Of a stretch of DNA of 64,000 bases, positions 16,447 to 25,526 are shown piece after piece. The translations under genes and the position numbers were made by a program. The notes below the pieces were generated by a model. It ran no database searches. It saw only the letters and a list, made by a program, of their open reading frames with translations, and was not told the DNA's origin. Source of the DNA: Sulfuricurvum sp. (GTDB lineage: Bacteria > Campylobacterota > Campylobacteria > Campylobacterales > Sulfurimonadaceae); assembly GCF_028681615.1 (NCBI RefSeq), contig NZ_JAQUHV010000006.1:38164-102163 (forward strand), in the 5' to 3' direction. Numbering within the stretch: position 1 is the stretch's first letter; every line of letters starts with the position of its first letter.

Positions 16447-17151
16447 ATGCTGAGTATTGATATTCAAAGCAAAGAATACAGTGGGAAAAAGATCCTTCAG
16501 AATCTACGCTTCAGACTTGAAGAGGGGACTTTTCTCTCCATAATCGGCCCTTCAGGATGCGGTAAAACGACACTCCTCAAACTTATTTCATCATTGGATA
16601 GTGATTTTGAAGGTTCGATCGAGACGGGTGCAGACTCAATCGGAATGATGTTTCAAGAACCCAGACTTTTACCGTGGCTTACCGTCAGAGAAAACATTGC
16701 CGTCGTAGACAAAATCGGTGTCCCTGATGAGATCCAAAAACTTTTGACGATGGTGGGATTGGAGTATACGATGGATATGTATCCTAAAAATCTCTCAGGT
16801 GGGATGGCGCGAAGAGTATCACTCGTGCGAGCTTTTATCAACAGACCCAAGCTTATTTTGCTGGATGAACCGTTTGTCTCCTTAGATAAACCGACGTCAC
16901 TGGCACTTCAAAATGATTTGATGCTCTTTTGCAAGAGTTTCAATCCTGCCGTGATATTGGTCACACATGATCTGGACGAAGCCATTTCCCTTTCGCAAAA
17001 AATCCTCTTTTTGGGGGGTGAAGTCACCGAAGAAGTGATGACTCACGTGAATGATCATTACGGTTTTGAGATACTTGATCCATCGCAGGTCCAAATGATA
17101 AAAGAGAATATTCTATCTATGTATCCCACAATATTAGAAGGTAAATCATGA
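16447..17151 (+). CDS. NitT/TauT-type ABC transporter ATP-binding protein
   Basis: The 234-residue ATPase shows Walker A GPSGCGKTT, the signature 'LSGGMARRVSL', Walker B 'LILLDEPF' and the switch histidine in 'VTHDLDEA'. This is the subfamily that works with SsuB/TauB-like permeases. It ends in a 4-base overlap with the following DUF411 gene. Confidence 0.9.
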   Translation: MLSIDIQSKEYSGKKILQNLRFRLEEGTFLSIIGPSGCGKTTLLKLISSLDSDFEGSIETGADSIGMMFQEPRLLPWLTVRENIAVVDKIGVPDEIQKLLTMVGLEYTMDMYPKNLSGGMARRVSLVRAFINRPKLILLDEPFVSLDKPTSLALQNDLMLFCKSFNPAVILVTHDLDEAISLSQKILFLGGEVTEEVMTHVNDHYGFEILDPSQVQMIKENILSMYPTILEGKS

Positions 17152-17546
17152 AAAAAACACTCCTATTCCTATCGATGCTTTCGCTCATTCATGCGGAAGA
17201 GCTTAAAATGCAGATTTATAAACCGGTAACAAGTTTATGTCCTGCTTCATGGGTATCCGATGTGGAACTGACAATCGCAAAACCGGAGGTGACGTCTTTG
17301 ACGGATGTGAAAAGTCTCAAAAGCAGTCTGGGCATTCCACGAGAACTGTATTCTTGTAATACCTCTATTCTCGGGGAGTATATTTTTGAGGGGAATGTCC
17401 CGACTGAGGCTATTAAAAAGTTTATGAATGAGAAACCTGCGGGTGCGGTCGGGCTGAGTCTTCCGGCAAGCCAAAATGATGAAGCGGTAAAAAAAGTCTT
17501 TATCATGTATGGTGACAAAACGTATAAACTATACGGAACGTATTAA
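17148..17546 (+). CDS. Divergent DUF411 family periplasmic protein
   Basis: The 132 residues start with a signal peptide. The core 'LGIPRELYSCNTSILGEYIFEGNVP' and 'KPAGAVGLSLPA' match DUF411, a periplasmic family usually linked to copper. Two features differ from the usual pattern as I know it: the N-terminal Cys cluster is reduced to one cysteine (SLCPASW, Cys31), and the normal SCHT motif reads SCNT (Cys70). Copper binding as in the family is thus doubtful. The gene ends in a 4-base tail-to-tail overlap with the DUF302 gene. Confidence 0.7.
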   Translation: MKKTLLFLSMLSLIHAEELKMQIYKPVTSLCPASWVSDVELTIAKPEVTSLTDVKSLKSSLGIPRELYSCNTSILGEYIFEGNVPTEAIKKFMNEKPAGAVGLSLPASQNDEAVKKVFIMYGDKTYKLYGTY

Positions 17547-18010
17547 TCCAAAGCGGATGTGATGATCTTTTCGATTATCGCATCCATACTTTTTGGATCC
17601 ACCTGATCATTCAGTTTCGGTGCTTTTAGAAAAGACACCGTCACCTCAGAGTTCTCTTTCACCTGAAAAACAACTAACTTCAATGGACAATACAGAAGCG
17701 TATCGATGCTTTTATTCATTAGTTGATAGCTGACTGACGGTTTGCAAAAGCCAATGCTGATTCCATTATGTAGTTTTGATTGTTGATCTAAATTTTTCGA
17801 TACCGCTTCTAAGGCTTTTGCGATATTGATTTCGTATACGATGTTAAATCCATTGACTTGAAGCTCATTGCCAATACGTAATTGCAGCTCTTCAAACGAT
17901 ATATCGCTGACTCGATAGGAAATAAATTCAGGCGTCTCGATGCGAATAGTTTCTGCATTGAGCACTCCTGCGAAGACGAGACAGAAGAGAACGATTATTT
18001 TCGTTTGCAT
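17543..18010 (-). CDS. DUF302-like exported protein
   Basis: The protein has 155 residues, a signal peptide (cleavage near 'LNA') and a DUF302-like core: 'GFCKPSVSYQLMNKSIDTLLYCPLKLVVFQV' as region 93-123, with two cysteines. DUF302 proteins occur near sulfur and quinoprotein genes, but no biochemical role is known to me. It overlaps the upstream binding-protein gene by 16 bases, so the two are coupled. Confidence 0.7.
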   Translation of the reverse strand: MQTKIIVLFCLVFAGVLNAETIRIETPEFISYRVSDISFEELQLRIGNELQVNGFNIVYEINIAKALEAVSKNLDQQSKLHNGISIGFCKPSVSYQLMNKSIDTLLYCPLKLVVFQVKENSEVTVSFLKAPKLNDQVDPKSMDAIIEKIITSALD

Positions 18011-19158
18011 TTCATCTCAGATGCTGCGATACCCAGTGTATCTAAATCGGTTACCGGATCCAGGAACCCTACCTGTGGCGAGGTTGAGATCAGAGCATTA
18101 GGCTGAACCAGAGAAATCGGCATTCTGAGTTGCCCGTTGTAGCTTCGGTAAGAGAGTTTTCGTCCCATATACGCGGCCAGTTCAAATTCGTTGGAACGGA
18201 TATAGGCAAGATTCGTTTTGAGGTCACTCGTATTCGTATGCATTATGGAGGTTACAATCGTCCGTACGGCTACCCAAGCGGCAAAATCTTCAGACTCCAT
18301 ACCGCGCGATGCATATTTTTTAAAGCGATCTTGCATCTGTGCCGCACCCCACTGCTCGATACTCTTGTGCCATTCTACGGGAGTGAGACCTTGGGTTCCG
18401 GCTACAGGACGCGGGAGCCATGAATTGAAATAGACAACTTCGCCAAAATCCCCGTAATAATCGGCAGTGAGAATCACATCATAATCTTCACCTTGCGTAA
18501 ATACCGGCAGTTCATCTTCTGCTTTTCTGCGAATATCGCTGTTGTTGTCCCACACTTTCTCTTGTACGATTTTGGCACCGAATTTTTTGGCAGCTCTTTT
18601 AATTGCATAGACGATATTTTTGTCTTTAGCTGTTTTTCCTTCGATTAAAAATATTTTTTTGAAATTTCGTTTCACCAAAAATTGCATTAGCCCGTCATAC
18701 AGCATCGTATCATCGGCAATGGTATGTAAAAGGTTCGGATTGCAGTAGAACATTCGCAGGCGAGGATTGCTCAACCCGGCGTTGATCATCAAAACCTTTT
18801 GGCTTTTCGGGTTAGCGAGAAGTTTCACGAAAAGGGGATACTGAACGTTTAAAATAACATACGCTCCCCCTTGGTCCACATACTGTTCAAAAGCTTTTAG
18901 CAGAACTGTTTCATCTCCCGAAACTTCCGTTTGCAATGCATAGTGCTGATTCATGAATCGGGCTGTTTTTTCGCTGTCTTCTACGGCTATCTTGGCCCCT
19001 TCCAAGCCCAAATTATCCGGTTTTTCCATAACGTTTGAGAGAACCGGAGGGTGTTTTACCTTTTGGTCTAAATAAAGTATTTTTACTGATAGATCTGAAG
19101 CACTGAGCGAAATGGTACAGAGGAGTGTTGTTATCAGTATTCGACATAGAGTTTGCAT
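17995..19158 (-). CDS. pedB: Ped/Lut-type ABC transporter substrate-binding protein (PQQ dehydrogenase system)
   Basis: This 387-residue protein has a signal peptide and a Leu/Ile/Val-binding-like type I fold: 'LSVKILYLDQKVK', 'GAKIAVEDSEKTARFMNQHY', 'KKIFLIEGKTAKDKNIVYAIKRAAKKFGAK' as region 155-185, 'DFAAWVAVRTI'. It matches the binding protein that accompanies PQQ alcohol dehydrogenase ABC systems. In Pseudomonas putida the pedA1A2BC system and in Methylorubrum the lut ABC system are implicated in lanthanide acquisition, so the same is inferred here. It is transcribed away from the rest of the transporter. Confidence 0.8.
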   Translation of the reverse strand: MQTLCRILITTLLCTISLSASDLSVKILYLDQKVKHPPVLSNVMEKPDNLGLEGAKIAVEDSEKTARFMNQHYALQTEVSGDETVLLKAFEQYVDQGGAYVILNVQYPLFVKLLANPKSQKVLMINAGLSNPRLRMFYCNPNLLHTIADDTMLYDGLMQFLVKRNFKKIFLIEGKTAKDKNIVYAIKRAAKKFGAKIVQEKVWDNNSDIRRKAEDELPVFTQGEDYDVILTADYYGDFGEVVYFNSWLPRPVAGTQGLTPVEWHKSIEQWGAAQMQDRFKKYASRGMESEDFAAWVAVRTIVTSIMHTNTSDLKTNLAYIRSNEFELAAYMGRKLSYRSYNGQLRMPISLVQPNALISTSPQVGFLDPVTDLDTLGIAASEMKCKRK

Positions 19159-19188
19159 CGTATCCCTCGTATAAATGGTGTCCTGACA

Positions 19189-19220
19189 ATTATAGGAAAA
19201 GTAAATAGCGTGTATATAGC
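19189..19220 (-). promoter_or_regulatory. Tandem heptamer + -10 promoter (site D-, pedB-like gene)
   Basis: On the minus strand GCTATAT lies at 19220-19214 and GCTATTT at 19209-19203, followed after 8 bases by TATAAT at 19194-19189. Its first heptamer overlaps the first heptamer of site D+ by two bases. Confidence 0.82.
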
Positions 19221-19250
19221 TATTTTCGAGCTATTTACTTTTTGTATAAT
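19219..19250 (+). promoter_or_regulatory. Tandem heptamer + -10 promoter (site D+, beta-propeller/ABC operon)
   Basis: GCTATTT at 19219-19225 and 19230-19236 is followed after 8 bases by a perfect TATAAT at 19245-19250. Together with site D- it makes a divergent pair arranged around the shared AGCT at 19218-19221. Confidence 0.82.
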
Positions 19251-19278
19251 TTTTTCAGCTCACCCATAAGGGATTTTT

Positions 19279-20241
19279 ATGAAACGAACAGCACTTTCTG
19301 TGATGTTATTGCTTGGCACTTTGGTCCAAGCCGATACGGTTTTTATATCGAATGAAAAAGACAATACTATTTCTGTTATTGACTCAAAAACCCAAAAAAT
19401 CATTGATACGATACGTGTAGGGCAGAGACCTCGAGGTATCGTCCTGGATAAGTCCAACACACAACTGTATGTATGTGCCAGTGATGACGATACGGTACAA
19501 ATTCTGGATTTAAAAAGTAAGAAGGTCATCGCGAACCTTCCATCCGGAGAAGATCCGGAACAGTTTGCCTTGCATCCTGAGGGTAAGGAGCTTTATATCG
19601 CCAATGAAAACAATGCAATGGTCACAGTTGTCGATACGCAAAAAAGAACGGTGTTAAAACAGATTCAAGTCGGATTGGAGCCTGAAGGTATGGCCGTGAG
19701 CCCTGATGGCAAACTCGCTATCGCAACAACGGAAACCTCCAATTTTCTCCACTGGATCGATACTAAAACCAAAAAAATCATTCACACAACGCTCGTCGAC
19801 CAAAGACCGCGGTATATACAGTTCAGTAAAAACGGCGACAAAGTTTGGGCTTCTTCAGAGATAGGGGGGACGGTTATGGTCGTCGATACCGCTACAAAAA
19901 AAAGTATTGCCAGAATAGGCTTTGCCATTCCGGGCATTTTTAAAGATCAGATTCAGCCCGTCGGTATCCGACTTACCAGTGATGGCAAATACGCTTTTGT
20001 CGCCCTTGGGCCTGCAAACCATGTCGCCATTATTGATACCAAAACCTATAAAGTCATTAAATATCTCTTGGTCGGCAAACGCGTTTGGCAAATGGCCTTT
20101 GCGGAGAATGAACGTCAACTCTATACGACCAATGGGATTAGCGGGGATGTCTCCGTCATTGATGTAAATGACCTGAAAGTACTTAAAAGTATCAAAGTGG
20201 GCCGTTATCCTTGGGGTGTAGCGGTTATTCCGACAAATTAA
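19279..20241 (+). CDS. PQQ catabolism-associated YVTN beta-propeller protein
   Basis: The protein has 320 residues: a signal peptide (cleavage near VQA) and about seven YVTN-type repeats ('TISVIDSKTQKIIDTI', 'TVQILDLKSKKVIA', 'MVTVVDTQKRTVL', 'VSVIDVNDLKVLKSI'). The best match is the beta-propeller that always accompanies Ped/Lut ABC systems (PedA2/LutB type). It is periplasmic and may bind or deliver the transported ligand. It starts the operon propeller, ATPase, permease. Confidence 0.82.
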   Translation: MKRTALSVMLLLGTLVQADTVFISNEKDNTISVIDSKTQKIIDTIRVGQRPRGIVLDKSNTQLYVCASDDDTVQILDLKSKKVIANLPSGEDPEQFALHPEGKELYIANENNAMVTVVDTQKRTVLKQIQVGLEPEGMAVSPDGKLAIATTETSNFLHWIDTKTKKIIHTTLVDQRPRYIQFSKNGDKVWASSEIGGTVMVVDTATKKSIARIGFAIPGIFKDQIQPVGIRLTSDGKYAFVALGPANHVAIIDTKTYKVIKYLLVGKRVWQMAFAENERQLYTTNGISGDVSVIDVNDLKVLKSIKVGRYPWGVAVIPTN

Positions 20242-20242
20242 C

Positions 20243-20977
20243 ATGAAAACAATTTTAGAGCTCGAAAACGTTTCGCACAAATACGATAAAGCAATGGTAC
20301 TTGACAATGTTTCCTTTTCCATCGAAGAAGCCTCATTCTTTGTCCTTTTGGGTCTGAACGGTGCCGGTAAATCAACCATATTTTCTCTTCTAACCCGACT
20401 TTTGAGCCTTCAATCCGGATCGATAAAGATCAATGGATATTCAATACAAAATTACACTAAAGCACTTAAAGATATCGGTATCGTTTTTCAGGAACCGACA
20501 CTGGATCTGGATTTGACCGTGCGACAGAATCTTTATTATTACGGCGCATTGAAAGGGTTGAGTTTTAAAGAGACGATTGACACCATCAAAGAAGAGCTGA
20601 CGAATCTGGAACTGGATGAAAAATTGGACACAAAGGTCCAAAAATTAAACGGCGGGCACAGACGACGGATTGAAATCGTACGCTCACTCATCAATAAGCC
20701 AAAACTGCTTTTATTGGATGAAGCAACGGTGGGGCTGGATTTAAAAAGCCGCTTTGATATTCTGGATTATTTACGCCGAAAAGTTCAAAAGGGCGATATC
20801 TCCGTTCTATGGATTACCCATCTGTTTGATGAGGTGCAAAAGAGCGACAGTCTCGCGATCATCCACAAAGGGGAAATCCTCGCAACAGGAACGGCAGAGA
20901 CGATTATCGCCGAGCACCAGCAAACGGATTTGACTCAAACATTCAGATATTTGACAAGGGAGTATCCCGATGCGTAA
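20243..20977 (+). CDS. pedA1: Ped/Lut-type ABC transporter ATP-binding protein
   Basis: The 244-residue ATPase has Walker A 'GLNGAGKST', a variant signature 'LNGGHRRRIEI' in place of LSGGQ, and Walker B 'LLLLDEA'. This is the ABC-2 exporter-like subfamily used in PQQ alcohol dehydrogenase systems. It overlaps the permease gene by 8 bases. Direction of transport cannot be told from the sequence, although related systems are needed for lanthanide response. Confidence 0.85.
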   Translation: MKTILELENVSHKYDKAMVLDNVSFSIEEASFFVLLGLNGAGKSTIFSLLTRLLSLQSGSIKINGYSIQNYTKALKDIGIVFQEPTLDLDLTVRQNLYYYGALKGLSFKETIDTIKEELTNLELDEKLDTKVQKLNGGHRRRIEIVRSLINKPKLLLLDEATVGLDLKSRFDILDYLRRKVQKGDISVLWITHLFDEVQKSDSLAIIHKGEILATGTAETIIAEHQQTDLTQTFRYLTREYPDA

Positions 20978-21755
20978 ATATGTATATTGTGCCAAAGGGA
21001 TCATTTACAAAGAGCTATTACGCTTTTTAAAAGAAAAAAGCCGATTTTTTTCGGCACTTGTTCGACCTTTGTTATGGCTTTTTATCTTTTCGGCCGGTTT
21101 TACTTCTGCACTCGGTTTGGCAATTACCCCTCCCTATGAATCTTACATAACGTATGAAACGTATATCGTTCCGGGTCTGGTAGGGATGATCTTGCTTTTC
21201 AATGGAATGCAAAGCTCTCTCACCATGATTATTGATAAAGAGATGGGAAGTATGAAAATATTACTGACGTCTTATATAAATCGGAATTTTTTGCTGTTTT
21301 GTAAAATGTTCGCTACGGCTATCGTCTCCACAATACAGGCAGTGACTTTTTTGATCGTCGCTTATTTGTATGGAGTGGAGTTAAGTGTCGCCGGTATTTT
21401 GCTTGCGATACCGGTTATTTTATTTACATCGATTATCCTCAATGCATTCGCTCTCTTTATATCATCCGTGATAAAACAACTGGAAAATTTTGCGGCTATC
21501 ATGAACTTTGTTATTTTCCCGATGTTCTTTTTGAGCTCTGCACTTTATCCATTATGGAAGATAAAAGACTCTTCACTTTTCTTATACACCGTGTGTACAT
21601 TTAACCCTTTTACGTATATTGTTGAATCCATCCGCTTTACACTCTATTTAAAATTCGATCCATCGGCCTTTTATATTATATTTTTCTATTTTATTGTGGC
21701 GTTGAGCCTCGCATTTATGGGGTATAAGTCAAAAAAGATTTTGAAAAAAAGTTGA
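20970..21755 (+). CDS. pedC: Ped/Lut-type ABC-2 permease
   Basis: The 261-residue membrane protein has six predicted segments and an ABC-2 type conserved central part ('YIVPGLVGMILLFNGMQSSL', 'EMGSMKILLTSYINRNFLLFCKM'). It corresponds to PedC/LutF. It is the last gene of its operon, 100 bases before the dehydrogenase gene, which has its own promoter. Confidence 0.85.
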   Translation: MRKYVYCAKGIIYKELLRFLKEKSRFFSALVRPLLWLFIFSAGFTSALGLAITPPYESYITYETYIVPGLVGMILLFNGMQSSLTMIIDKEMGSMKILLTSYINRNFLLFCKMFATAIVSTIQAVTFLIVAYLYGVELSVAGILLAIPVILFTSIILNAFALFISSVIKQLENFAAIMNFVIFPMFFLSSALYPLWKIKDSSLFLYTVCTFNPFTYIVESIRFTLYLKFDPSAFYIIFFYFIVALSLAFMGYKSKKILKKS

Positions 21756-21766
21756 AATTTTACATC

Positions 21767-21798
21767 GCTAAATTCAGGCTATTTTTCTTATGTATACT
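21767..21798 (+). promoter_or_regulatory. Tandem heptamer + -10 promoter (site E, PQQ dehydrogenase)
   Basis: GCTAAAT at 21767-21773 and GCTATTT at 21778-21784 are followed after 8 bases by TATACT at 21793-21798. It drives the dehydrogenase and probably the pqq genes behind it. Confidence 0.8.
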
Positions 21799-21855
21799 TT
21801 TGGCAATGACAGATTTTCCCAAATTTGTTGCTAAATTAAAATTGAAGGAGAAAGA

Positions 21856-23646
21856 ATGACAAAGAGTAAAATGCTAACTTCAAAGATAGCAGTGACACTT
21901 GCTGCCTTTCTTATTGGTTGTGCTGCTCAAGGCACAGGTCTTGCGAATAAAGGTGGGGTGAAAGCTTCATTTGAACCGGTAACATATAATGATATTCTCA
22001 ACGATGATAAAACTGTAGGGGATGTTGTAACGTACGGTTTAGGACAAAAGGGACAACGTTACTCAACGTTGAAACAAATCAATAAAAAAAGCATTAAAGA
22101 TCTTGTTCCGGTATGGAATTTCAGCTTCGGCGGTGAAAAAATGCGCGGGCAGGAGTCTCAACCGTTGGTTAAAGACGGTGTTATGTATGTGACGGGATCG
22201 TATTCGCGTTTATACGCTCTGGATATCGCAACGGGACGGGAAATCTGGAATTACGAAGCAAAACTTCCGGATAATATTTTGCCGTGCTGTGACGTTATCA
22301 ACAGAGGGGCGGCATTGATCGACAACCTCGTTATTTTCGGTACGCTTGACGCTAAACTTGTGGCACTTGATCGAGCTACAGGAAAAGTAGTATGGAAAAA
22401 AACCATTGCAGATTATAAAGACGGCTATTCATTTACGGCAGCACCGTTGATCGTTAAAGGTCTTGTTGTAACCGGTGTATCGGGTGGGGAATTCGGTATT
22501 GTCGGTAAAGTTGAAGCCCGTGATCCAAAAACCGGAGAGATTGTGTGGAGCAGACCAACGGTTGAAGGACACATGGGATACCTTAACGGTAAAGAAAATG
22601 GTATCAGCGGAACCTTAAACGCAACTTGGGAAGGCGATCAGTGGCAACACGGCGGTGCCGCACCATGGAACGGCGTAACATACGATCCTGACACGGATCT
22701 TATCTATGTACCGACAGGAAATCCATCTCCGTGGAATTCTCATGAACGTGCCGGAAACAACCTGTATTCTGCGTGCAGAATGGCAATCAACCCTGATACC
22801 GGTAAAATCGTCTGGTATTACCAAACCACTCCGAATGACGGATGGGATTTTGACGGTATGTCAGAACTTGTATTGTTTGACTACAAAGATGCTTCCGGAA
22901 AAACAGTCAAAGCCGGTGCAACTGCCGACAAAAACGGTTTCTTCTACGTTCTCAACCGTGAAAACGGTAAATTCATCAGTGCTTCTCCATTTGTTGATGG
23001 CATTACATGGGCAAAAGGGATTGATAAAGACGGGAAACCGATCGTAAATCCTGAAAACCGTCCAGGTGAACCTGTAAACGGCGAAAAAGGAAAAACGGTC
23101 TTTACCGTTCCGTCATTCCTAGGCGGTAAAAACTGGAATCCGATGGCGTACTCTCAACGTACAGGACTTTTCTATGTCCCTGCGAACGAATGGGGTATGG
23201 ATATGTGGAATCAACCGGTTACTTACAAAAAAGGTGCCGCATATATGGGTGCCGGTTTCACGATCAAACCTGTACATGAAGATCATATTGGTGCACTCAA
23301 AGCGATCGATCCTAAAACCGGAAAAATCAAATGGAAACATGAAAATGTTGCACCATTATGGGGTGGAGTACTCGCAACTGCGGGCGGTGTCGTCTTTACC
23401 GGTACACCGGAGGGTGAACTTCTCGGTCTCGATGACGAAACAGGTAAAGTGCTTTACTCATTCCAAGTGGGTTCAGGAATCGTCGGGTCACCGATCACTT
23501 GGGAACAAGACGGCGAACAATACGTTGCTGTAGTATCTGGATGGGGCGGAGCCGTACCATTGTGGGGTGGAGAAGTTGCGAAATCAATCAAACACATTTC
23601 ACAAGGCGGAATGGTTCACGTCTTCAAATTACATAAAAATAAATAA
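21856..23646 (+). CDS. PQQ-dependent alcohol dehydrogenase, lanthanide-type active site
   Basis: At 596 residues this is the usual length of a periplasmic quinoprotein alcohol dehydrogenase. The eight-bladed propeller repeats ([43 protein letters not shown]) are visible. Adjacent Cys144-Cys145 form the unusual disulfide over PQQ. Metal-site residues by family comparison are Glu211 (GGEFG), Asn289 (TGNPSPW) and catalytic Asp331. Asp333 two residues later (WDFDG) is the extra ligand typical of XoxF/PedH lanthanide enzymes. Methanol/ethanol preference cannot be decided. The N-terminus has a possible lipobox (LIGC, Cys22), odd for this normally soluble family. It heads the pqq genes. Confidence 0.9.
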   Translation: MTKSKMLTSKIAVTLAAFLIGCAAQGTGLANKGGVKASFEPVTYNDILNDDKTVGDVVTYGLGQKGQRYSTLKQINKKSIKDLVPVWNFSFGGEKMRGQESQPLVKDGVMYVTGSYSRLYALDIATGREIWNYEAKLPDNILPCCDVINRGAALIDNLVIFGTLDAKLVALDRATGKVVWKKTIADYKDGYSFTAAPLIVKGLVVTGVSGGEFGIVGKVEARDPKTGEIVWSRPTVEGHMGYLNGKENGISGTLNATWEGDQWQHGGAAPWNGVTYDPDTDLIYVPTGNPSPWNSHERAGNNLYSACRMAINPDTGKIVWYYQTTPNDGWDFDGMSELVLFDYKDASGKTVKAGATADKNGFFYVLNRENGKFISASPFVDGITWAKGIDKDGKPIVNPENRPGEPVNGEKGKTVFTVPSFLGGKNWNPMAYSQRTGLFYVPANEWGMDMWNQPVTYKKGAAYMGAGFTIKPVHEDHIGALKAIDPKTGKIKWKHENVAPLWGGVLATAGGVVFTGTPEGELLGLDDETGKVLYSFQVGSGIVGSPITWEQDGEQYVAVVSGWGGAVPLWGGEVAKSIKHISQGGMVHVFKLHKNK

Positions 23647-23657
23647 AGGAGTTTACA

Positions 23658-23732
23658 ATGAAATGGGAAAAACCGTCATTTACGGATAACCGCTTCGGTT
23701 TTGAAGTAACCATGTACATCTGCCACGAGTAA
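23658..23732 (+). CDS. pqqA: PQQ precursor peptide PqqA
   Basis: This is a 24-residue gene with AAAGGAG in front, only 11 bases behind the dehydrogenase stop. The peptide (MKWEKPSFTDNRFGFEVTMY, then ICHE) has the invariant Glu16 and Tyr20 in E-x3-Y spacing, the two residues that PqqE joins and that become PQQ. 'MKWEKPSFTDNRFGFEVTMY' is the standard PqqA pattern. It is too short for normal gene finders. Confidence 0.93.
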   Translation: MKWEKPSFTDNRFGFEVTMYICHE

Positions 23733-23750
23733 TCGTAGTAGCTCTAAGTG

Positions 23751-23775
23751 CACTCAACGTCAAATGCGTTGGGTG
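23751..23775 (+). terminator. Hairpin between pqqA and pqqB (attenuator-like)
   Basis: CACTCAACG (23751-23759) and CGTTGGGTG (23767-23775) form a 9-bp stem with one G-T pair and a 7-nt loop, followed by TTTCT. It could terminate most transcripts after pqqA, giving excess PqqA peptide over the enzymes, as reported for other pqq operons, or stabilise the pqqA mRNA end. Confidence 0.55.
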
Positions 23776-23836
23776 TTTCTAGTATGAATTGAGATTATGT
23801 CGCATAGTTTCAGTTAATAATAGCAAAGGATCGGAT

Positions 23837-24751
23837 GTGAAAATTAAGATTTTAGGTTCCAGCGCCGGTGGAGGACTCCCCCAATTTAACTGCAATTGTG
23901 ACAATTGCAAAGGGTATCGTGCGGGAAAACCATCTATTAGACGTCGAACACAATCTTCGATAACGATAAGTGAAGACGGAGAGAACTGGGTGCTGTTCAA
24001 TACCTCGCCGGATATTTTGGAACAAATCCATAATTCGCCGTTTTTACACCCTCAGCAGCGCAGAGAAACCAAGATCAAAGCGATCGTTTTTATCGATGCC
24101 CAGATTGATCATACAACGGGACTTTTGATGCTTAGAGAAGGGTGTCCGCACGAAGTCTATTGTACCAAAGAGGTGCATGAAGAACTCAATACTTCATTCC
24201 CACTTTTCACGATGCTCACTCATTGGGACGGCGGCGGGACTCATTATCATGAGGTGGCGACGGACGGGACGAGCTTTGAGATCCCTGTAATGCCAAACTA
24301 TAGCTTCAAAGCGGTTCCGCTGATCTCGAATGCTCCTCCGTATTCCAAATATCGGGATAAGCCCAGAGCAGGGGACAACATCGGGATGGTTGTGATCAAC
24401 AAACAAACCGGAAAACGTCTTTTTTATCTTCCGGGACTCGGTGTGCTGCAACAGGCAATCATTGATGAGATGCGTATCGCTGATGTCTTATTGGTTGACG
24501 GAACTCTCTGGACGAATGATGAAATGATTCAAAACGGCTTCTCTAGCAAACTCGGGACGGATATGGGCCATGTCCCCTTAAGCGGGGAAGGAGGGCTTAT
24601 TGAGACGTTAGATACACTGGAAAAACCGAGAAAGATATTAATTCATATCAATAATACCAATCCGATATTGGATGAAACAACCCAAGAATACCGTGAGCTG
24701 ATACGCCACAACATTGAGATCTCCTATGACGGCATGCATATCGAGATTTAA
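23837..24751 (+). CDS. pqqB: PqqB, metallo-beta-lactamase-fold PQQ biosynthesis protein
   Basis: I choose the GTG at 23837 because AAAGGA stands 6 bases before it and the protein then begins VKIKILGSSAGGGLPQFNC, like other PqqB proteins. It has 304 residues with the N-terminal 'CNCDNC' zinc cluster and 'DHTTGLLMLREG'. PqqB is a hydroxylase acting on the tyrosine-derived part of the PqqA intermediate. An upstream in-frame ATG at 23789 lacks such a site. Confidence 0.92.
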   Translation: MKIKILGSSAGGGLPQFNCNCDNCKGYRAGKPSIRRRTQSSITISEDGENWVLFNTSPDILEQIHNSPFLHPQQRRETKIKAIVFIDAQIDHTTGLLMLREGCPHEVYCTKEVHEELNTSFPLFTMLTHWDGGGTHYHEVATDGTSFEIPVMPNYSFKAVPLISNAPPYSKYRDKPRAGDNIGMVVINKQTGKRLFYLPGLGVLQQAIIDEMRIADVLLVDGTLWTNDEMIQNGFSSKLGTDMGHVPLSGEGGLIETLDTLEKPRKILIHINNTNPILDETTQEYRELIRHNIEISYDGMHIEI

Positions 24752-24782
24752 TACCACGTGCAAATTAAACTAAAGGGAAAAA

Positions 24783-25526
24783 ATGAAGAGTCTACTCAGC
24801 AAAAAAGAATTTGAAGAAGCGCTAAGAGCAATGGGGAGCATGTACCATATCTACCATCCTTTCCACGTGCGAATGTATGAGGGCAAATGTACCAAAGAAG
24901 AGATTCAAGGATGGGTTGCAAACCGGTTTTATTATCAAACCATGATCCCGATCAAAGATGCGGCAATTATGTCCAATAATCCTCCGATTGAAGACAGACG
25001 CAAGTGGATCGACCGTATTAACGATCATGACAGTGTAGGGGGCGGAATCGAAGCATGGCTTGATCTCGGTACTGCCGTAGGGTTGGATAAAGAGGACCTT
25101 CTCAGTCACAAATATGTTTTGCCTTCTGTCCGATTTGCTGTCGATGCGTATGTCAACTTTGCCAAACATGCTCCATGGAAAGAGGCGGCAATGTCTTCAT
25201 TGACCGAGATGTTTGCACCGGAAATCCATCAGCAGCGTCTAGACACGTGGCCAAAAAACTATCCCTGGATCGATCAAAACGGCCTGCGCTATTTTCAAAA
25301 AAGACTCACCGAAGCACGACGTGATGTACAGCACGGATTGGCACTGACGCTCGAAGAGTTCAATACCGTTGAACTTCAGGAAAAAGCGTTCTCTATACTG
25401 CAGTTCAAACTGGATATTTTGTGGACGATGGTGGATGCCCTTTATTTGGCGTATGAGCTTAAAAGACCGCCGTATTTTAATATTAAGGATTGTCATGCAA
25501 CGCGAAAAATTTCTTGCAGTGAATGA
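24783..25526 (+). CDS. pqqC: PqqC, pyrroloquinoline-quinone synthase
   Basis: The 247-residue protein has the diagnostic '[21 protein letters not shown]' start (region 40-60) and '[17 protein letters not shown]'. This heme-oxygenase-like fold needs no cofactor and catalyses the last ring closure and eight-electron oxidation to PQQ. It overlaps pqqD by 32 bases. Confidence 0.95.
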   Translation: MKSLLSKKEFEEALRAMGSMYHIYHPFHVRMYEGKCTKEEIQGWVANRFYYQTMIPIKDAAIMSNNPPIEDRRKWIDRINDHDSVGGGIEAWLDLGTAVGLDKEDLLSHKYVLPSVRFAVDAYVNFAKHAPWKEAAMSSLTEMFAPEIHQQRLDTWPKNYPWIDQNGLRYFQKRLTEARRDVQHGLALTLEEFNTVELQEKAFSILQFKLDILWTMVDALYLAYELKRPPYFNIKDCHATRKISCSE

